Source: Porphyrobacter sp.
Lineage (GTDB): Bacteria > Pseudomonadota > Alphaproteobacteria > Sphingomonadales > Sphingomonadaceae
DNA: 64,000 nucleotides
Direction of reading: 5' to 3'
Assembly: GCA_017744315.1 (NCBI GenBank)
Contig: JAGIBN010000011.1
Span: 28,734 to 92,733, forward strand
Part shown: piece by piece, positions 12,372 to 21,071 of the stretch
Numbering within the stretch: the stretch's first letter is position 1
How the letters are laid out: each line of letters begins with the position of its first letter
Position numbers and translations under genes: made by a program
The notes under the pieces: model-generated
Database searches by the model: none
Seen by the model: only the letters and a program-made list of their open reading frames with translations
What the model was told of the DNA's origin: nothing

Positions 12372-13354
12372 TCCCTGCTGCGGCGTGAAGGTTCGGGCCG
12401 GAAGGTCCAATAGCCGTCCTCGGCCGTCACCAGGACCCCGGCGAGGTTCCCGCCGCCTCCGGCATCCAAGCGCTCAGCCAGCCTGGCAAGGTCGCCTCCC
12501 CTGGCCTGCCCACCGAGCCTGGCGATCGCTCGTTCCACCACCCGCAAGACGATCGCGCGCGGCGCATCCGAACGCAGATAGCGGAGCCCGCCGGATGTCT
12601 CAGAAACGCGCTCCGCCCACTCCCTGTCGGTGGCCCAGGCCAGCGCCTCGTCGGCATCGGCCAGATTAGCCGCAGAACGCGCGACCGATGGCACGTCGAG
12701 CCAGTCTGTCTCTGCCAGCGCCTTACGCAGCCGAACTCGATCGAACCGGTCGTCGAGATTGCTCGGATCCTGCACGGCGTCGAGACCACCGCCGGCGACA
12801 ATCGCCTCAAGCTCTCGCCGCCGGAATTCTAGGAGGGGCCGCAGCACCGGGATCGAGCTCTCCGGCATAGTGCCGGCTTCTCGAACGCCCGCCAGGCCGG
12901 CCACGCCGCTGCCCCGGTTGAGCCGCATCAACAGCGTCTCGGCCTGATCGTCGGCGTGATGGGCGGTCGCAATCGCAGAGAGCCCGCGACGGACAGCCCA
13001 GTCCGCGAGCGCCCGGTAGCGCGCCTCGCGCGCCGTCGCCTGGACGTTTCCGCCTAGGACCGTCACGCGCAGCACCTCGCAAGAGATGCCCTGCTCTGCA
13101 CAGACCTGAGCCACCATGGCGCATTCGTCAGCCGCTTCGGGCCGCAACCCGTGGTCGACGGTCGCGACTTCAAACCGTCCGGGGATCGACCCCTGGGCCA
13201 GCAGCAGCATCGCAAGGCTGTCGGGTCCGCCGGAAACCGCCAGGCCCAACCGCTCTTGTCCGGACCAAAGGCGCTGCAGCGCCAAGGAGAAGCGCTCGGT
13301 CAGCGCCTCCGGGATCGCGTCAGCTGCAGGAGACCTTGTTCTTGGTGCGGTCAT
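12368..13354 (-). CDS. tilS: tRNA(Ile)-lysidine synthase
   Basis: A 328-residue cytoplasmic PP-loop ATPase that attaches lysine to C34 of the CAU-anticodon tRNA-Ile so that it reads AUA codons. The PP-loop is AVSGGPDS at residues 39-46, and the HHADDQAETLLMRLNRGSG segment follows, as in the family. The C-terminal part is short, as in other alphaproteobacterial TilS proteins. It overlaps the 3' end of cpoB by 35 bp on the same strand, a common arrangement (ybgF/cpoB then tilS) in this class, so the two are likely one transcript. The ftsH gene that often follows is not present. Confidence 0.93.
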   Translation of the reverse strand: MTAPRTRSPAADAIPEALTERFSLALQRLWSGQERLGLAVSGGPDSLAMLLLAQGSIPGRFEVATVDHGLRPEAADECAMVAQVCAEQGISCEVLRVTVLGGNVQATAREARYRALADWAVRRGLSAIATAHHADDQAETLLMRLNRGSGVAGLAGVREAGTMPESSIPVLRPLLEFRRRELEAIVAGGGLDAVQDPSNLDDRFDRVRLRKALAETDWLDVPSVARSAANLADADEALAWATDREWAERVSETSGGLRYLRSDAPRAIVLRVVERAIARLGGQARGGDLARLAERLDAGGGGNLAGVLVTAEDGYWTFRPEPSRRSRD

Positions 13355-14384
13355 ACTGTTCTTTCAGCCGGCCGGTCGCGAGCGCCGGATAGCTGTCGCT
13401 GAATTCGGCGAGCGCGATGCATGCACGGTTGGTGTCGTTGATCGCGATCATCGATTCGGAGAGGAACAACAAGCTGTCACCGGCACGCGCGCCCTGCTTG
13501 TCGGACTGGTAGTTCTCGAAGAAGTGGGTCGCTGCTTCACGCGGCTGGCCATTGTCGAGATAGGCGCGGCCCAGCAGGTTGCGGCCGAAGCTGATGCGCG
13601 CATGGCGGGGGTACTTCTCGACGTAGAGCGCCAGCTGCTGCTGAGCTTCGGGAAAGAACCCGGCTTCCCATAGGCGGAAGCCGTAGTTGTACTCGTCATC
13701 GCCCGCGTCGGCAGTGGTGGGTTTGGTGATCGCGCGGACCGCTGCCAGGCGTCCCGCCGACGGACCGTTGCGATTGCCGCTGGCCGCGGGCGCGGGGGTT
13801 GGCGTGGGCGTACGCGAGGTCGTGGAAGCCGGCAGGCTGCCCGTGCGCCCGGTCGTTGCGGACGGGGTGGGCGTCGGAGCCGGAGTGCCGGTACGCGGCG
13901 GCGTGGTCGCCGGAGTCGACGTGCTCGGACGCGGGCCGGCGCCCTGCGCTGCCGGGGTCGACGGGCTCAGCGATGCCTGTTGCGGCAGGTTCGCCGACTC
14001 CTGCATGGCCTTGAGATCAGCCTCGAGCTTGGCGAGGTGATTGGCGTTCTCCTCGCTGCGAGCGGTAAGCCGGGCAAGCTGGGCTTCGAGGGAGTCGAGC
14101 CGCTGCAGTACGTCGGTCAGGGCGCTGCCCGAAGGCGCGCTGTTCGTAGCAGGCCGCGTTTGCTGAGGCGTCGAGGTGTCGACTTCCGGCGTGAAGAAGC
14201 GCCCGTCCCCGCCCGGGAACACCGCGCGCTGCAGGGCCTTGAGTTCGGATTCGATTTTCCGCAGCCGCGCATCGTCCTGGGCCGCGGCCGGTACCGGCAG
14301 CAGTGCCGCGGCGCTCATGCCTGCAAGCAGCAGCGCGGTGATGGTCTTGCGGGTGGCGCCGAAGCGGCTCCTCGTAACTTGCAT
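13320..14384 (-). CDS. cpoB: Tol-Pal system protein CpoB/YbgF
   Basis: A 354-residue periplasmic protein that in other bacteria links peptidoglycan synthesis with outer-membrane constriction through TolA. A signal peptide (ending PAAAQ) is followed by an N-terminal coiled coil (about residues 30-115), a very Pro/Thr/Ser-rich linker (about 130-200) and a C-terminal TPR domain containing YNYGFRLWEAGFFPEAQQQL. The linker is longer and more repetitive than in typical members. The start at 14384 is chosen over 14417 because it follows an agaggga site and leads straight into the signal peptide. The other tol-pal genes are not adjacent in this window. Confidence 0.88.
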   Translation of the reverse strand: MQVTRSRFGATRKTITALLLAGMSAAALLPVPAAAQDDARLRKIESELKALQRAVFPGGDGRFFTPEVDTSTPQQTRPATNSAPSGSALTDVLQRLDSLEAQLARLTARSEENANHLAKLEADLKAMQESANLPQQASLSPSTPAAQGAGPRPSTSTPATTPPRTGTPAPTPTPSATTGRTGSLPASTTSRTPTPTPAPAASGNRNGPSAGRLAAVRAITKPTTADAGDDEYNYGFRLWEAGFFPEAQQQLALYVEKYPRHARISFGRNLLGRAYLDNGQPREAATHFFENYQSDKQGARAGDSLLFLSESMIAINDTNRACIALAEFSDSYPALATGRLKEQYDRTKNKVSCS

Positions 14385-14501
14385 TTGTTCCCTCTCGTCG
14401 CGTTTCATCGCGGTCATGTGGAATGGAATTCGAACCGCGGCTGAACTGCCTCCGCGGTCATTGTGCCAATGCGGGATTCGGTTGTCGAGGCGAACGCCCG
14501 G

Positions 14502-15404
14502 CTAGGCTGTGGGCGACGGTGACGGCGCAGGAGCGGGAAGTCCGCCCGCAGGCGCGGCAACCGGTGCCGCACCAGGCACAGGCGTCGCGCCAGGAGCAGG
14601 CGCCGGTTGGGCGCGAGCCAGGAGCGCTTCCGCGCTGACTGCGACGTTCTTCATCACCTGGTCGTCCTCGGCCAGCTTGGGCACCGCTCTGCCACCGACC
14701 GTTATCGCCAGCGCATCCGGCCGCCCGGTCCACAATTGCGGACCCTCGACGTCGACCGGCACCGTGTAGGTTTCGCCCTTCGCCATCAGCTTCTGCATCA
14801 GCTGCGTATCCGATGCGTCGGAGAACCGCACCCAGATGCCATCTTCAAGCGCGGTGAACACCACCGGCCCGGCCACAGGGGCGACCAGCGTCGGCGTAGT
14901 CGCCGCGGCGCGCTGGCTGGCTTCGGCGGCCTCGCGCGCTGCCTGTTCCTGATCGACCAGCGAAGGCAATTCGGCTGCAGGGGCGAAGAAGGTCCGGGCA
15001 GCGAAGAACAGGCCGGCCAGCACCAGCACGACCGCCAGAATCGAAACCCATGCGAGCGAGCGCGATGGTACCCGCGCCGGATCTCCCGGTTCGAACGTCG
15101 TCGGGCGGGGCCGCTGGTGCGGCTCCTGCGCGTCGAGCTCGGCCCGGACCATCTCGACCACGTCCTCTTCATTGAGGCCCACGAGCTTGGCGTAGTTGCG
15201 GGAGAAGCCCACGGCATATGTTCGCGCCGGCAGGGCAGCGAAGTCGCCGACCTCGATCTTTTCCAGATGCCGGAGCGGAATACGCGTCTCGGCGGCCACT
15301 TCCTTCAGTGACAGTCCAAGCTTCTCGCGGGCCGCACGCAATTGCGCGCCGACACCCTCGGATGCTGGCTGACCTGCTGTCTCGTCGGGGATTTCCTCTG
15401 CCAT
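14502..15404 (-). CDS. RodZ-like helix-turn-helix membrane protein (DUF4115)
   Basis: A 300-residue bitopic inner-membrane protein. The N-terminal cytoplasmic HTH_25 domain covers about residues 18-85 (LRAAREKLGLSLKEVA; TYAVGFSRNYA), a single transmembrane helix spans about 118-138, and a periplasmic DUF4115 domain follows, ending in a Pro/Ala-rich tail. RodZ proteins of this build connect MreB filaments to the wall-elongation machinery and help set cell shape. The ATG at 15404 follows a ggag site and is preferred over 15470. It lies 93 bp downstream of ptsP and upstream of cpoB on the same strand, as part of a colinear envelope-related group. Confidence 0.85.
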   Translation of the reverse strand: MAEEIPDETAGQPASEGVGAQLRAAREKLGLSLKEVAAETRIPLRHLEKIEVGDFAALPARTYAVGFSRNYAKLVGLNEEDVVEMVRAELDAQEPHQRPRPTTFEPGDPARVPSRSLAWVSILAVVLVLAGLFFAARTFFAPAAELPSLVDQEQAAREAAEASQRAAATTPTLVAPVAGPVVFTALEDGIWVRFSDASDTQLMQKLMAKGETYTVPVDVEGPQLWTGRPDALAITVGGRAVPKLAEDDQVMKNVAVSAEALLARAQPAPAPGATPVPGAAPVAAPAGGLPAPAPSPSPTA

Positions 15405-15497
15405 TCTACTCCAGCTCTGCGCTGGTCCTTGCGAACCTGAAATCGACAGAGAGAAGGCCGCGCGCCGCAAGTCAAGGCGCGTTCGCTCTCGGTCCTC

Positions 15498-17768
15498 TTA
15501 TTCGACCTCGATTTCGCGCTCTTCGGCCCATTTTTGTAGCGCCAGACGCATGTCGGGAGGGGGATTGGCGAGCCAACTCGTCATGGCCTCCCCGATCTCG
15601 TTCATGTCGACCTTGCGCACCAGCTCCTTGATCGGGCCCACCGCAGCCGGAGTGATCGAAAGCCGCCGCACGCCAACGCCGAGCAAGGCCAGCGCTTCCA
15701 GGCGTCGTCCGCCCATTTCGCCGCACACGCCCAGCTGGACGGGATGGCCGACGGTGCCCGCCACGACCCGCCGCAGGAAACGCAGGATCGCCGGGCTTAC
15801 CCAGTCGTAGCGCTCCGCCAGTTTGGGATTGGCGCGGTCCGCGGCGAAAAGGAACTGGGTGAGGTCATTGGTCCCGACCGAGATGAACGAAACTCGCGGC
15901 ACCAGCACGTCGAGCATTTCGGCGAGCGAAGGTACTTCCAGCATGACGCCATAGCGGATCGCCTCGGGCAACGTCTTCCGGCATTGCCGCAGGAACGCCA
16001 CCTGGCTCTCGAACACCGCACGCGCAGCCTCGAATTCCCAAGGTTCGGAGACCATGGGGAACATGACGTTGAGGCAGCGCCCCGCCGAAGCTTCGATCAG
16101 CGAGCGGGCTTGGACCTTGAGCAGCCCTTCGCGCTCCAGGGCGAGACGCAACGCGCGCCAGCCCATGGCGGGGTTCTCGTCCTCGCGGCTGGTCTCGCTG
16201 CGCAGATAGGGCAGCGACTTGTCGCCACCGATATCGACCGTGCGGAAGATCACCGGCTTGTCGCCCGCCGCCTCCAGGACGTCGCGATAGAGGCGCGTCT
16301 GGCGGTCACGCTGGGGAAGCGCGGCGGAGACCAGGAACTGGAACTCAGTGCGGAACAGCCCGATGCCGTCCGCCCCCGTCAGGCTCAGCATCGGAATGTC
16401 ATCACGCAGGCCCGCGTTCATCATGACTTCGATGCGGGTGCCGTCGCGCGTGAACGGCTCGACATCGCGCATGGCGGCGTAAGTCGCCTGTTTCTCACGG
16501 TTGCGGACGAAGCGGGCATCGAAAGCATCGAGCACCTGCTGGGCTGGACGGATCGTCAATTGACTGGCGTCGCCGTCGAGCAGCAGCAAATCGCCTTCGC
16601 GGATCAGCCCGCGCGCGTTGCGCACGCGCCCGAGCACCGGAATGCCCATCGCGCGCGCCACGATCACGACGTGCGCCGTGAGCGACCCTTCCTCCAACAC
16701 CACGCCCTTGAGCCGGCGCTTATCGTATTCGAGCAGTTCGGCCGGACCGAGGTTCTTGGCGATGAGGATCGCATCCCCGCGCAGACCCGCGCTGGCCGCG
16801 GTGCCGAGCTGGCCGGAAACGATCCTGAGCAACCGGTTCGCCAGGTCCTCAAGATCATGCATCCGATCCTGCAGCAGTGGATCCTGGATTTCGCGCATGC
16901 GCATCCGCGTGCGCTGCTGGACGCGCTCGATCGCCGCTTCGGCGGTGAGGCCGGAGTCGATCGCTTCGTTGATGCGCCGGCTCCAGCCTTCGTCGTAGGC
17001 GAACATCTTGTAGGTCTCGAGCACCTGCTCGTGCTCGCCGTCGACGCCGAACTCGGCCTGGCCGGCCATCTGTTCGATCTGTTCGCGCATCTTGTCGAAC
17101 GCGAGGTAGACGCGCTGGCGCTCGGCCTCGATGTCCTCCGCCACCGTCTGTTCGATGTTTATGCGCGGCTGGTGGAAAACCGCATTGGCTACGGCGAGGC
17201 CCTTGACCAACTGCAGCCCGGTCAGGACTTCCTGCCCCGAGTGGGCGGCCTCGGCTGCGGTCGAGCCTTCCTCGTCGGCGAGGCCGGCGTTGTGGATCAG
17301 CTCCGCCAGCACCATGGCGACCGTCTGCAACGCCTCGATCTCGACTTCCTCGTACCGGCGAGGCTCGACATGCTGGACGGTGAGAACGCCGATCGAACGT
17401 TCGCGCCGCACGATCGGGACGCCGGCGAAGGAGTGGAACTTTTCTTCGCCCGTTTCCGGCACGTACTGAAACTCGGGGTGCGTGGCCGCTTCCGCGAGGT
17501 TCAGCGTTTCGATGTTCTGGGCAATGGTCCCGGTCAGCCCTTCGCCAATACCGAGCCGGGTGACGTGCACCGCGCTCTGGTTCAGGCCTCGGGTCGCGAA
17601 TAGCTCTAACATCCCTTCGCGCAGGAGGTAGATCGAGCACACCTCGCTATCGAGAGTCTCGCCGATGACCTCCACCACTTGGTTGAGCTTGCCCTGCGCA
17701 TGACTGCGCGAAGCCATCACATCGTGAAGCTGGTTGAGGATCGAACGAGCGGCTGCGACAGCTGACAT
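15498..17768 (-). CDS. ptsP: PTS-Ntr enzyme I (GAF-domain PEP phosphotransferase)
   Basis: A 756-residue cytoplasmic enzyme I of the nitrogen-related phosphotransferase system, which passes phosphate from PEP to NPr and PtsN for regulation rather than sugar uptake. An N-terminal GAF domain occupies about residues 1-165 and can sense small molecules. The EI part follows, with the phosphorylated histidine in SLTAHVVIVARAMGIP (about residue 364), the PEP-binding barrel with FRTVDIGGDKSLPYL, and the C-terminal catalytic cysteine in GVCGEMGG. Length agrees with PtsP. The partner genes ptsO and ptsN are not in the window. A TTAACCGA sequence lies just upstream of the start. Confidence 0.95.
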   Translation of the reverse strand: MSAVAAARSILNQLHDVMASRSHAQGKLNQVVEVIGETLDSEVCSIYLLREGMLELFATRGLNQSAVHVTRLGIGEGLTGTIAQNIETLNLAEAATHPEFQYVPETGEEKFHSFAGVPIVRRERSIGVLTVQHVEPRRYEEVEIEALQTVAMVLAELIHNAGLADEEGSTAAEAAHSGQEVLTGLQLVKGLAVANAVFHQPRINIEQTVAEDIEAERQRVYLAFDKMREQIEQMAGQAEFGVDGEHEQVLETYKMFAYDEGWSRRINEAIDSGLTAEAAIERVQQRTRMRMREIQDPLLQDRMHDLEDLANRLLRIVSGQLGTAASAGLRGDAILIAKNLGPAELLEYDKRRLKGVVLEEGSLTAHVVIVARAMGIPVLGRVRNARGLIREGDLLLLDGDASQLTIRPAQQVLDAFDARFVRNREKQATYAAMRDVEPFTRDGTRIEVMMNAGLRDDIPMLSLTGADGIGLFRTEFQFLVSAALPQRDRQTRLYRDVLEAAGDKPVIFRTVDIGGDKSLPYLRSETSREDENPAMGWRALRLALEREGLLKVQARSLIEASAGRCLNVMFPMVSEPWEFEAARAVFESQVAFLRQCRKTLPEAIRYGVMLEVPSLAEMLDVLVPRVSFISVGTNDLTQFLFAADRANPKLAERYDWVSPAILRFLRRVVAGTVGHPVQLGVCGEMGGRRLEALALLGVGVRRLSITPAAVGPIKELVRKVDMNEIGEAMTSWLANPPPDMRLALQKWAEEREIEVE

Positions 17769-17864
17769 AGCTATCGGTTAACGCATTGCCGCGGGTTTGA
17801 AAATGCGGGCGACGGCTCGGGAAAAGTTGTTTTGCCCGAGTTCGTCACCCGCGCAGAGATATCG

Positions 17865-18020
17865 TCAGCTAAACGACATCTCCTCCTTTACCTTGAGCTT
17901 TTGCTTCTTGAGCGTTTGGATCATCGAACTGTCTGGTGAAGGCCGGCTCATCTCTTCGCGTAGCCGGCGGTCCAGCCCTTCGTGTTTCGCTTGAAGGGCT
18001 GTGACGTGCGAGGATTCCAT
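17865..18020 (-). CDS. DUF465 (YdcH-like) small protein
   Basis: A 51-residue acidic/basic helical protein of the DUF465/YdcH family; the pattern ALQAKHEGLDRRLREEM followed by IQTLKKQKLKVKEEM fits the two-helix coiled-coil hairpin of the family. The role of these proteins is unknown. The ATG at 18020 is chosen because an aaaggag site precedes it; an upstream in-frame start at 18077 lacks one. A second member of the family is encoded divergently 184 bp away. Confidence 0.8.
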   Translation of the reverse strand: MESSHVTALQAKHEGLDRRLREEMSRPSPDSSMIQTLKKQKLKVKEEMSFS

Positions 18021-18203
18021 TCGCGTTCTCCTTTGCCTTTGGGGAGCAAGCTCCCGACGGGACAAGACCCGGAGCAACGACTCACTTCTCAGGCGGCGAG
18101 CCGCGCGATTGTCATCAAATCATAGAAGTCTTAAGTCTTCAAACCCTGGCTGCGATGAGCCGGTCAAACAACTCGATATTACGCTTGAGGGGATAGTCCG
18201 GTC

Positions 18204-18401
18204 GTGACCGAAGAGGAGATGCGGAAGCGGCTGGCGGGGCTACGAATCGAGCACCGGGATCTCGATGCGGCGATTGCTGCGCTGACCGCCGCGAACAATC
18301 AGGACCAGCTGCAGATCGCGCGCCTGAAGAAGCGCAAGCTGCGACTGAAGGATCAGATCTCGATTATCGAGGACTACCTCACGCCCGACATCATCGCCTG
18401 A
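18204..18401 (+). CDS. DUF465 (YdcH-like) small protein, second copy
   Basis: A 65-residue helical hairpin protein of the DUF465 family, with LRIEHRDLDAAIAALT and IARLKKRKLRLKDQISIIEDYL, the latter being the conserved C-terminal helix. The start is GTG, preceded by a gagggg site about 12 bp upstream. It is a diverged paralogue of the product encoded at 17865-18020 on the other strand. Function is unknown; alphaproteobacterial genomes commonly keep several copies. The DUF1465 gene follows on the same strand after about 110 bp. Confidence 0.82.
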   Translation: MTEEEMRKRLAGLRIEHRDLDAAIAALTAANNQDQLQIARLKKRKLRLKDQISIIEDYLTPDIIA

Positions 18402-18512
18402 TTCCCCCGCCCAGCCGATCGTGCCTTCGCGGGACAAGAGCCGCGAGCGGCCGAAAAGGCGCGGTTGGGAACTGGCGCGTTTGCCTGATGTTAGAGTAGC
18501 ATCTGAACGCAC

Positions 18513-18977
18513 ATGGCCGATACTGCCGATCTCAACCCGACGATCGTCGATGCGCTCTACAGCGAAGCGCTGGCGCTGGCCGACCGGGCGCGGGACACGT
18601 TCGACATGTCCGGCAGGATCACCACGGTCAGCGAAGACGAAGATCTCGCCCGCATCGCACTGTCTTGCGAGGCGCTGCGGACCACGACCCGAATGATGCA
18701 TGCGATTGCCTGGCTGCTGAACCAGCGCGCCCATTTCGCGGGTGAGCTTTCGGAGATTCAGCTGCGGCGTCATGGTCGCCTGCCCCCTTCGCAGGCCGAG
18801 CCCGACGCCGATCAGCTGGCCCTCCTTTCTCCCTCGGTAAATGAACTGATCGAGCGCAGCCGCCGGTTCTATGCCCGCATCCAACGGCTCGACGATGCGA
18901 CCTATCGTCAATCCGAAGAGCATCCGACGGTGCACCACCTTCGCGATCGTCTGGACAAGGCGGTCAACGCCCTCTGA
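18513..18977 (+). CDS. DUF1465 family protein
   Basis: A 154-residue, mainly helical cytoplasmic protein matching the alphaproteobacterial DUF1465 family (SEALALADRARDTFD near the start, ALRTTTRMMHAIAWLLNQRA in the middle, SRRFYARIQRLDDA near the end). Members often lie near genes for growth or cell-cycle control and are described as putative regulators of AcrR-like or CtrA-linked circuits, but no activity is firmly known. It sits between the DUF465 gene and the MBL hydrolase, all on the same strand. Confidence 0.82.
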   Translation: MADTADLNPTIVDALYSEALALADRARDTFDMSGRITTVSEDEDLARIALSCEALRTTTRMMHAIAWLLNQRAHFAGELSEIQLRRHGRLPPSQAEPDADQLALLSPSVNELIERSRRFYARIQRLDDATYRQSEEHPTVHHLRDRLDKAVNAL

Positions 18978-19024
18978 GGGCCACGGCTCTCGACTTCACC
19001 ACTGGCGCGCGCCAAGGCGGCAAT

Positions 19025-19897
19025 ATGGCGATGCCCCCCAGACCCTGGCCTACCGGGCAATGCGAACAGCTCGAGCCGCTCGTGCGCCGCGTCCTCGCGC
19101 CCAACGGCTCTCCGTTCACTTACACCGGCACCCAGACCTATCTCGTCGGCGCCAGCGGGGGAATCGCCGTCATCGATCCGGGGCCGGACCTGCCCGAACA
19201 CCTCGCCGCACTCGAAGCGGCCATCGGCGATGCCGAGGTGCTCGCCATCTGCTGCACTCACACCCATCGCGATCATTCGCCCGCGGCCGCCCCGTTGGCC
19301 GCCAGCCGAAAGGCTCCTGTAATCGGATGCGCCCCGCTCGTGCTTGAGAGCGACGAGCCGCGCGCCGACGTGCCGTTCGACACCGACTATCGACCCGACC
19401 GCGTGCTGGCCGACGGCGAAAGCTTGTTGGGTCCAGACTGGACCCTCAGCGCGCTCGCCACGCCGGGGCACACTTCCAACCACCTGTGCTTTGCGCTCGA
19501 GCAGACCAAGGCTCTCTTCACCGGCGATCACGTCATGGGCTGGTCGACCACCGTCGTCGCTCCGCCCGATGGCGACATGGCCGACTACATGGCCAGCCTC
19601 GAACGTCTCTATGGGCGGGAGGATCGGGTCTATTACCCGGCGCACGGTCCCGCGGTGACCCGCCCAAGGCAACTCGTGCGCGGGATGATCGGCCACCGGC
19701 GCCAGCGTGAGCGACAGATCCTCCGGCTACTGCACCCGGGGCCCAAGGAAATAGCGGAACTGGTGCCGCTGATGTACAAAGGCGTGGACATGAGATTGTG
19801 GCCCGCCGCCGGTCAATCGGTGCGCGCCCACCTACTCGACCTGGAACAGCGGGGCGTCGTTGCACGTTCGGGAGAGAGATGGACAATCCCCACCTGA
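19025..19897 (+). CDS. MBL-fold metallo-hydrolase (LACTB2-like)
   Basis: A 290-residue cytoplasmic metallo-beta-lactamase-fold hydrolase. The zinc-binding signature THTHRDHSP is near residue 78; further ligands are in LATPGHTSNH, FTGDHVMGW and YYPAHGP. A C-terminal winged-helix part (about 225-290, ending LLDLEQRGVVAR) is typical of the LACTB2/RNase-like and thioesterase-like subgroup. The natural substrate is unknown. It overlaps the DUF4230 gene by 19 bp, which points to a shared transcript. Confidence 0.87.
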   Translation: MAMPPRPWPTGQCEQLEPLVRRVLAPNGSPFTYTGTQTYLVGASGGIAVIDPGPDLPEHLAALEAAIGDAEVLAICCTHTHRDHSPAAAPLAASRKAPVIGCAPLVLESDEPRADVPFDTDYRPDRVLADGESLLGPDWTLSALATPGHTSNHLCFALEQTKALFTGDHVMGWSTTVVAPPDGDMADYMASLERLYGREDRVYYPAHGPAVTRPRQLVRGMIGHRRQRERQILRLLHPGPKEIAELVPLMYKGVDMRLWPAAGQSVRAHLLDLEQRGVVARSGERWTIPT

Positions 19898-20571
19898 TCA
19901 AGCGCGAAACATCGGGCGACCGGATGCAGCACGGACTTCACCGGGATAAGCCGCTTGCCCGGATCCAGGCCGTGCCCTGGATCCTCTTCATCCTCGCGCT
20001 GGCAGGAGCTCTGTGGTTTGCCTGGCTGGCCTATGGCCCAAGGAACCTCGGCGATCCGGTCGCCACCAGCCTGGTCGCGTTCGAGCGGCAGAACCGGCTC
20101 ACAGTGTTTTCGGCCCAACTCTCCCCGGTAGTAGCAAGCCGCGATAGCCGCCTGTTCGGCACAATCCAGACCCGCCAGGTCGCGGTCATCCCCGCGCGGG
20201 TCGACTACACGCTCGACCTTTCCAAGATGGGCCGCGACCGGATGCGTTGGAATGCCGAGACCAAGACGATGGATGTCCAGCTTCCTGCCCTGACGGTCGG
20301 TCGCCCCAACCTCGACGAAGGACGCGCGCAGTATCTCCGCGAGGGGTTGTGGATCAGCCGCGACGCACAGGACAACCTCACCCGCCAGAACACCCGCCTC
20401 GCCGAACAGCAGGCGATGGAGCAGGCGGCGAACCCGGTCCTCATGGGCCTGGCCCGCTCGGCTGCGAAGGACGCCATCCGTCAGAACCTCGCCATTCCGC
20501 TCCAGGTAGCCGGCTATGGCGACGTGACGGTCAACGTCCGTTTCGACGGCGAAGCGCTGCCCGCCCGCTGA
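19879..20571 (+). CDS. DUF4230 domain membrane-anchored protein
   Basis: A 230-residue protein with a short basic N-terminus, one transmembrane helix (about residues 28-48, containing WILFILALAGALWFAW) and a soluble DUF4230 domain, presumably periplasmic. Characteristic segments are QNRLTVFSAQLSPVV and LDLSKMGRDRMRWN. The function of the family is unknown. The ATG at 19879 has a ggagag site immediately upstream and lies within the last codons of the MBL gene, so translation is likely coupled. Confidence 0.8.
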   Translation: MDNPHLIKRETSGDRMQHGLHRDKPLARIQAVPWILFILALAGALWFAWLAYGPRNLGDPVATSLVAFERQNRLTVFSAQLSPVVASRDSRLFGTIQTRQVAVIPARVDYTLDLSKMGRDRMRWNAETKTMDVQLPALTVGRPNLDEGRAQYLREGLWISRDAQDNLTRQNTRLAEQQAMEQAANPVLMGLARSAAKDAIRQNLAIPLQVAGYGDVTVNVRFDGEALPAR

Positions 20572-20878
20572 CAGAACGCTTGTCCGGGCCTTGCGCCGTG
20601 GGCAACGGAGACAGCTCGAGCCGTAATCGGTCTGCACTCGCAGCATCGAGCCGCACAAGGATCGCCTCAGTGATTGAGGCGCGTGATGGATCGGTGTGCG
20701 TCCATTTCGAGATGGACACCCCCAATGCCTTGGCATCCACACCCTCTATCGACGCGTGCATCAGGATCAAACGCTGTGCATGAAATTCAAGCGGGTCGAC
20801 GGTCCCATCGGCGCCCGTTGCGTAAAGCAGTGCCCCGACATCAGTCGAAGTTGGCTCCGGTCCTGAACAGTCGCTCAT
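20531..20878 (-). CDS. Hypothetical protein, low confidence
   Basis: An open frame of 115 codons whose ATG sits in an ATGA overlap with the end of a short upstream frame lacking any start codon (last residues RDGNVDWL). Codon composition in the first 90 codons looks moderately coding-like. No domain is recognised. Its 3' end overlaps the convergent DUF4230 gene by 41 bp, which is unusual. It could be a real small gene, the tail of a decayed operon, or chance. It is the only plausible gene in 20572-21071. Confidence 0.3.
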   Translation of the reverse strand: MSDCSGPEPTSTDVGALLYATGADGTVDPLEFHAQRLILMHASIEGVDAKALGVSISKWTHTDPSRASITEAILVRLDAASADRLRLELSPLPTAQGPDKRSVSGRAALRRRNGR

Positions 20879-21071
20879 AGCCAGTCGACATTCCCATCTC
20901 TCAGCCCCCGCTCGGCCGCCGCTTCGATCCGCGACTGATTTCTGAACCTCGCCCCATATCTTCAATAGGTATGACTACCTGGGCCACAGTTCTGCGCCCT
21001 CCACCCCTGTTGCCCCGGCTGGGCCACGCTGATATTTCACTCGCCGGGTCGCCGGACGGGGAGTTCGGTCG

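Noticed and set aside
15744..17603. A 619-codon plus-strand frame opposite ptsP
   Set aside because: Shadow of ptsP, whose motifs and length are complete; no ribosome site or recognisable family.
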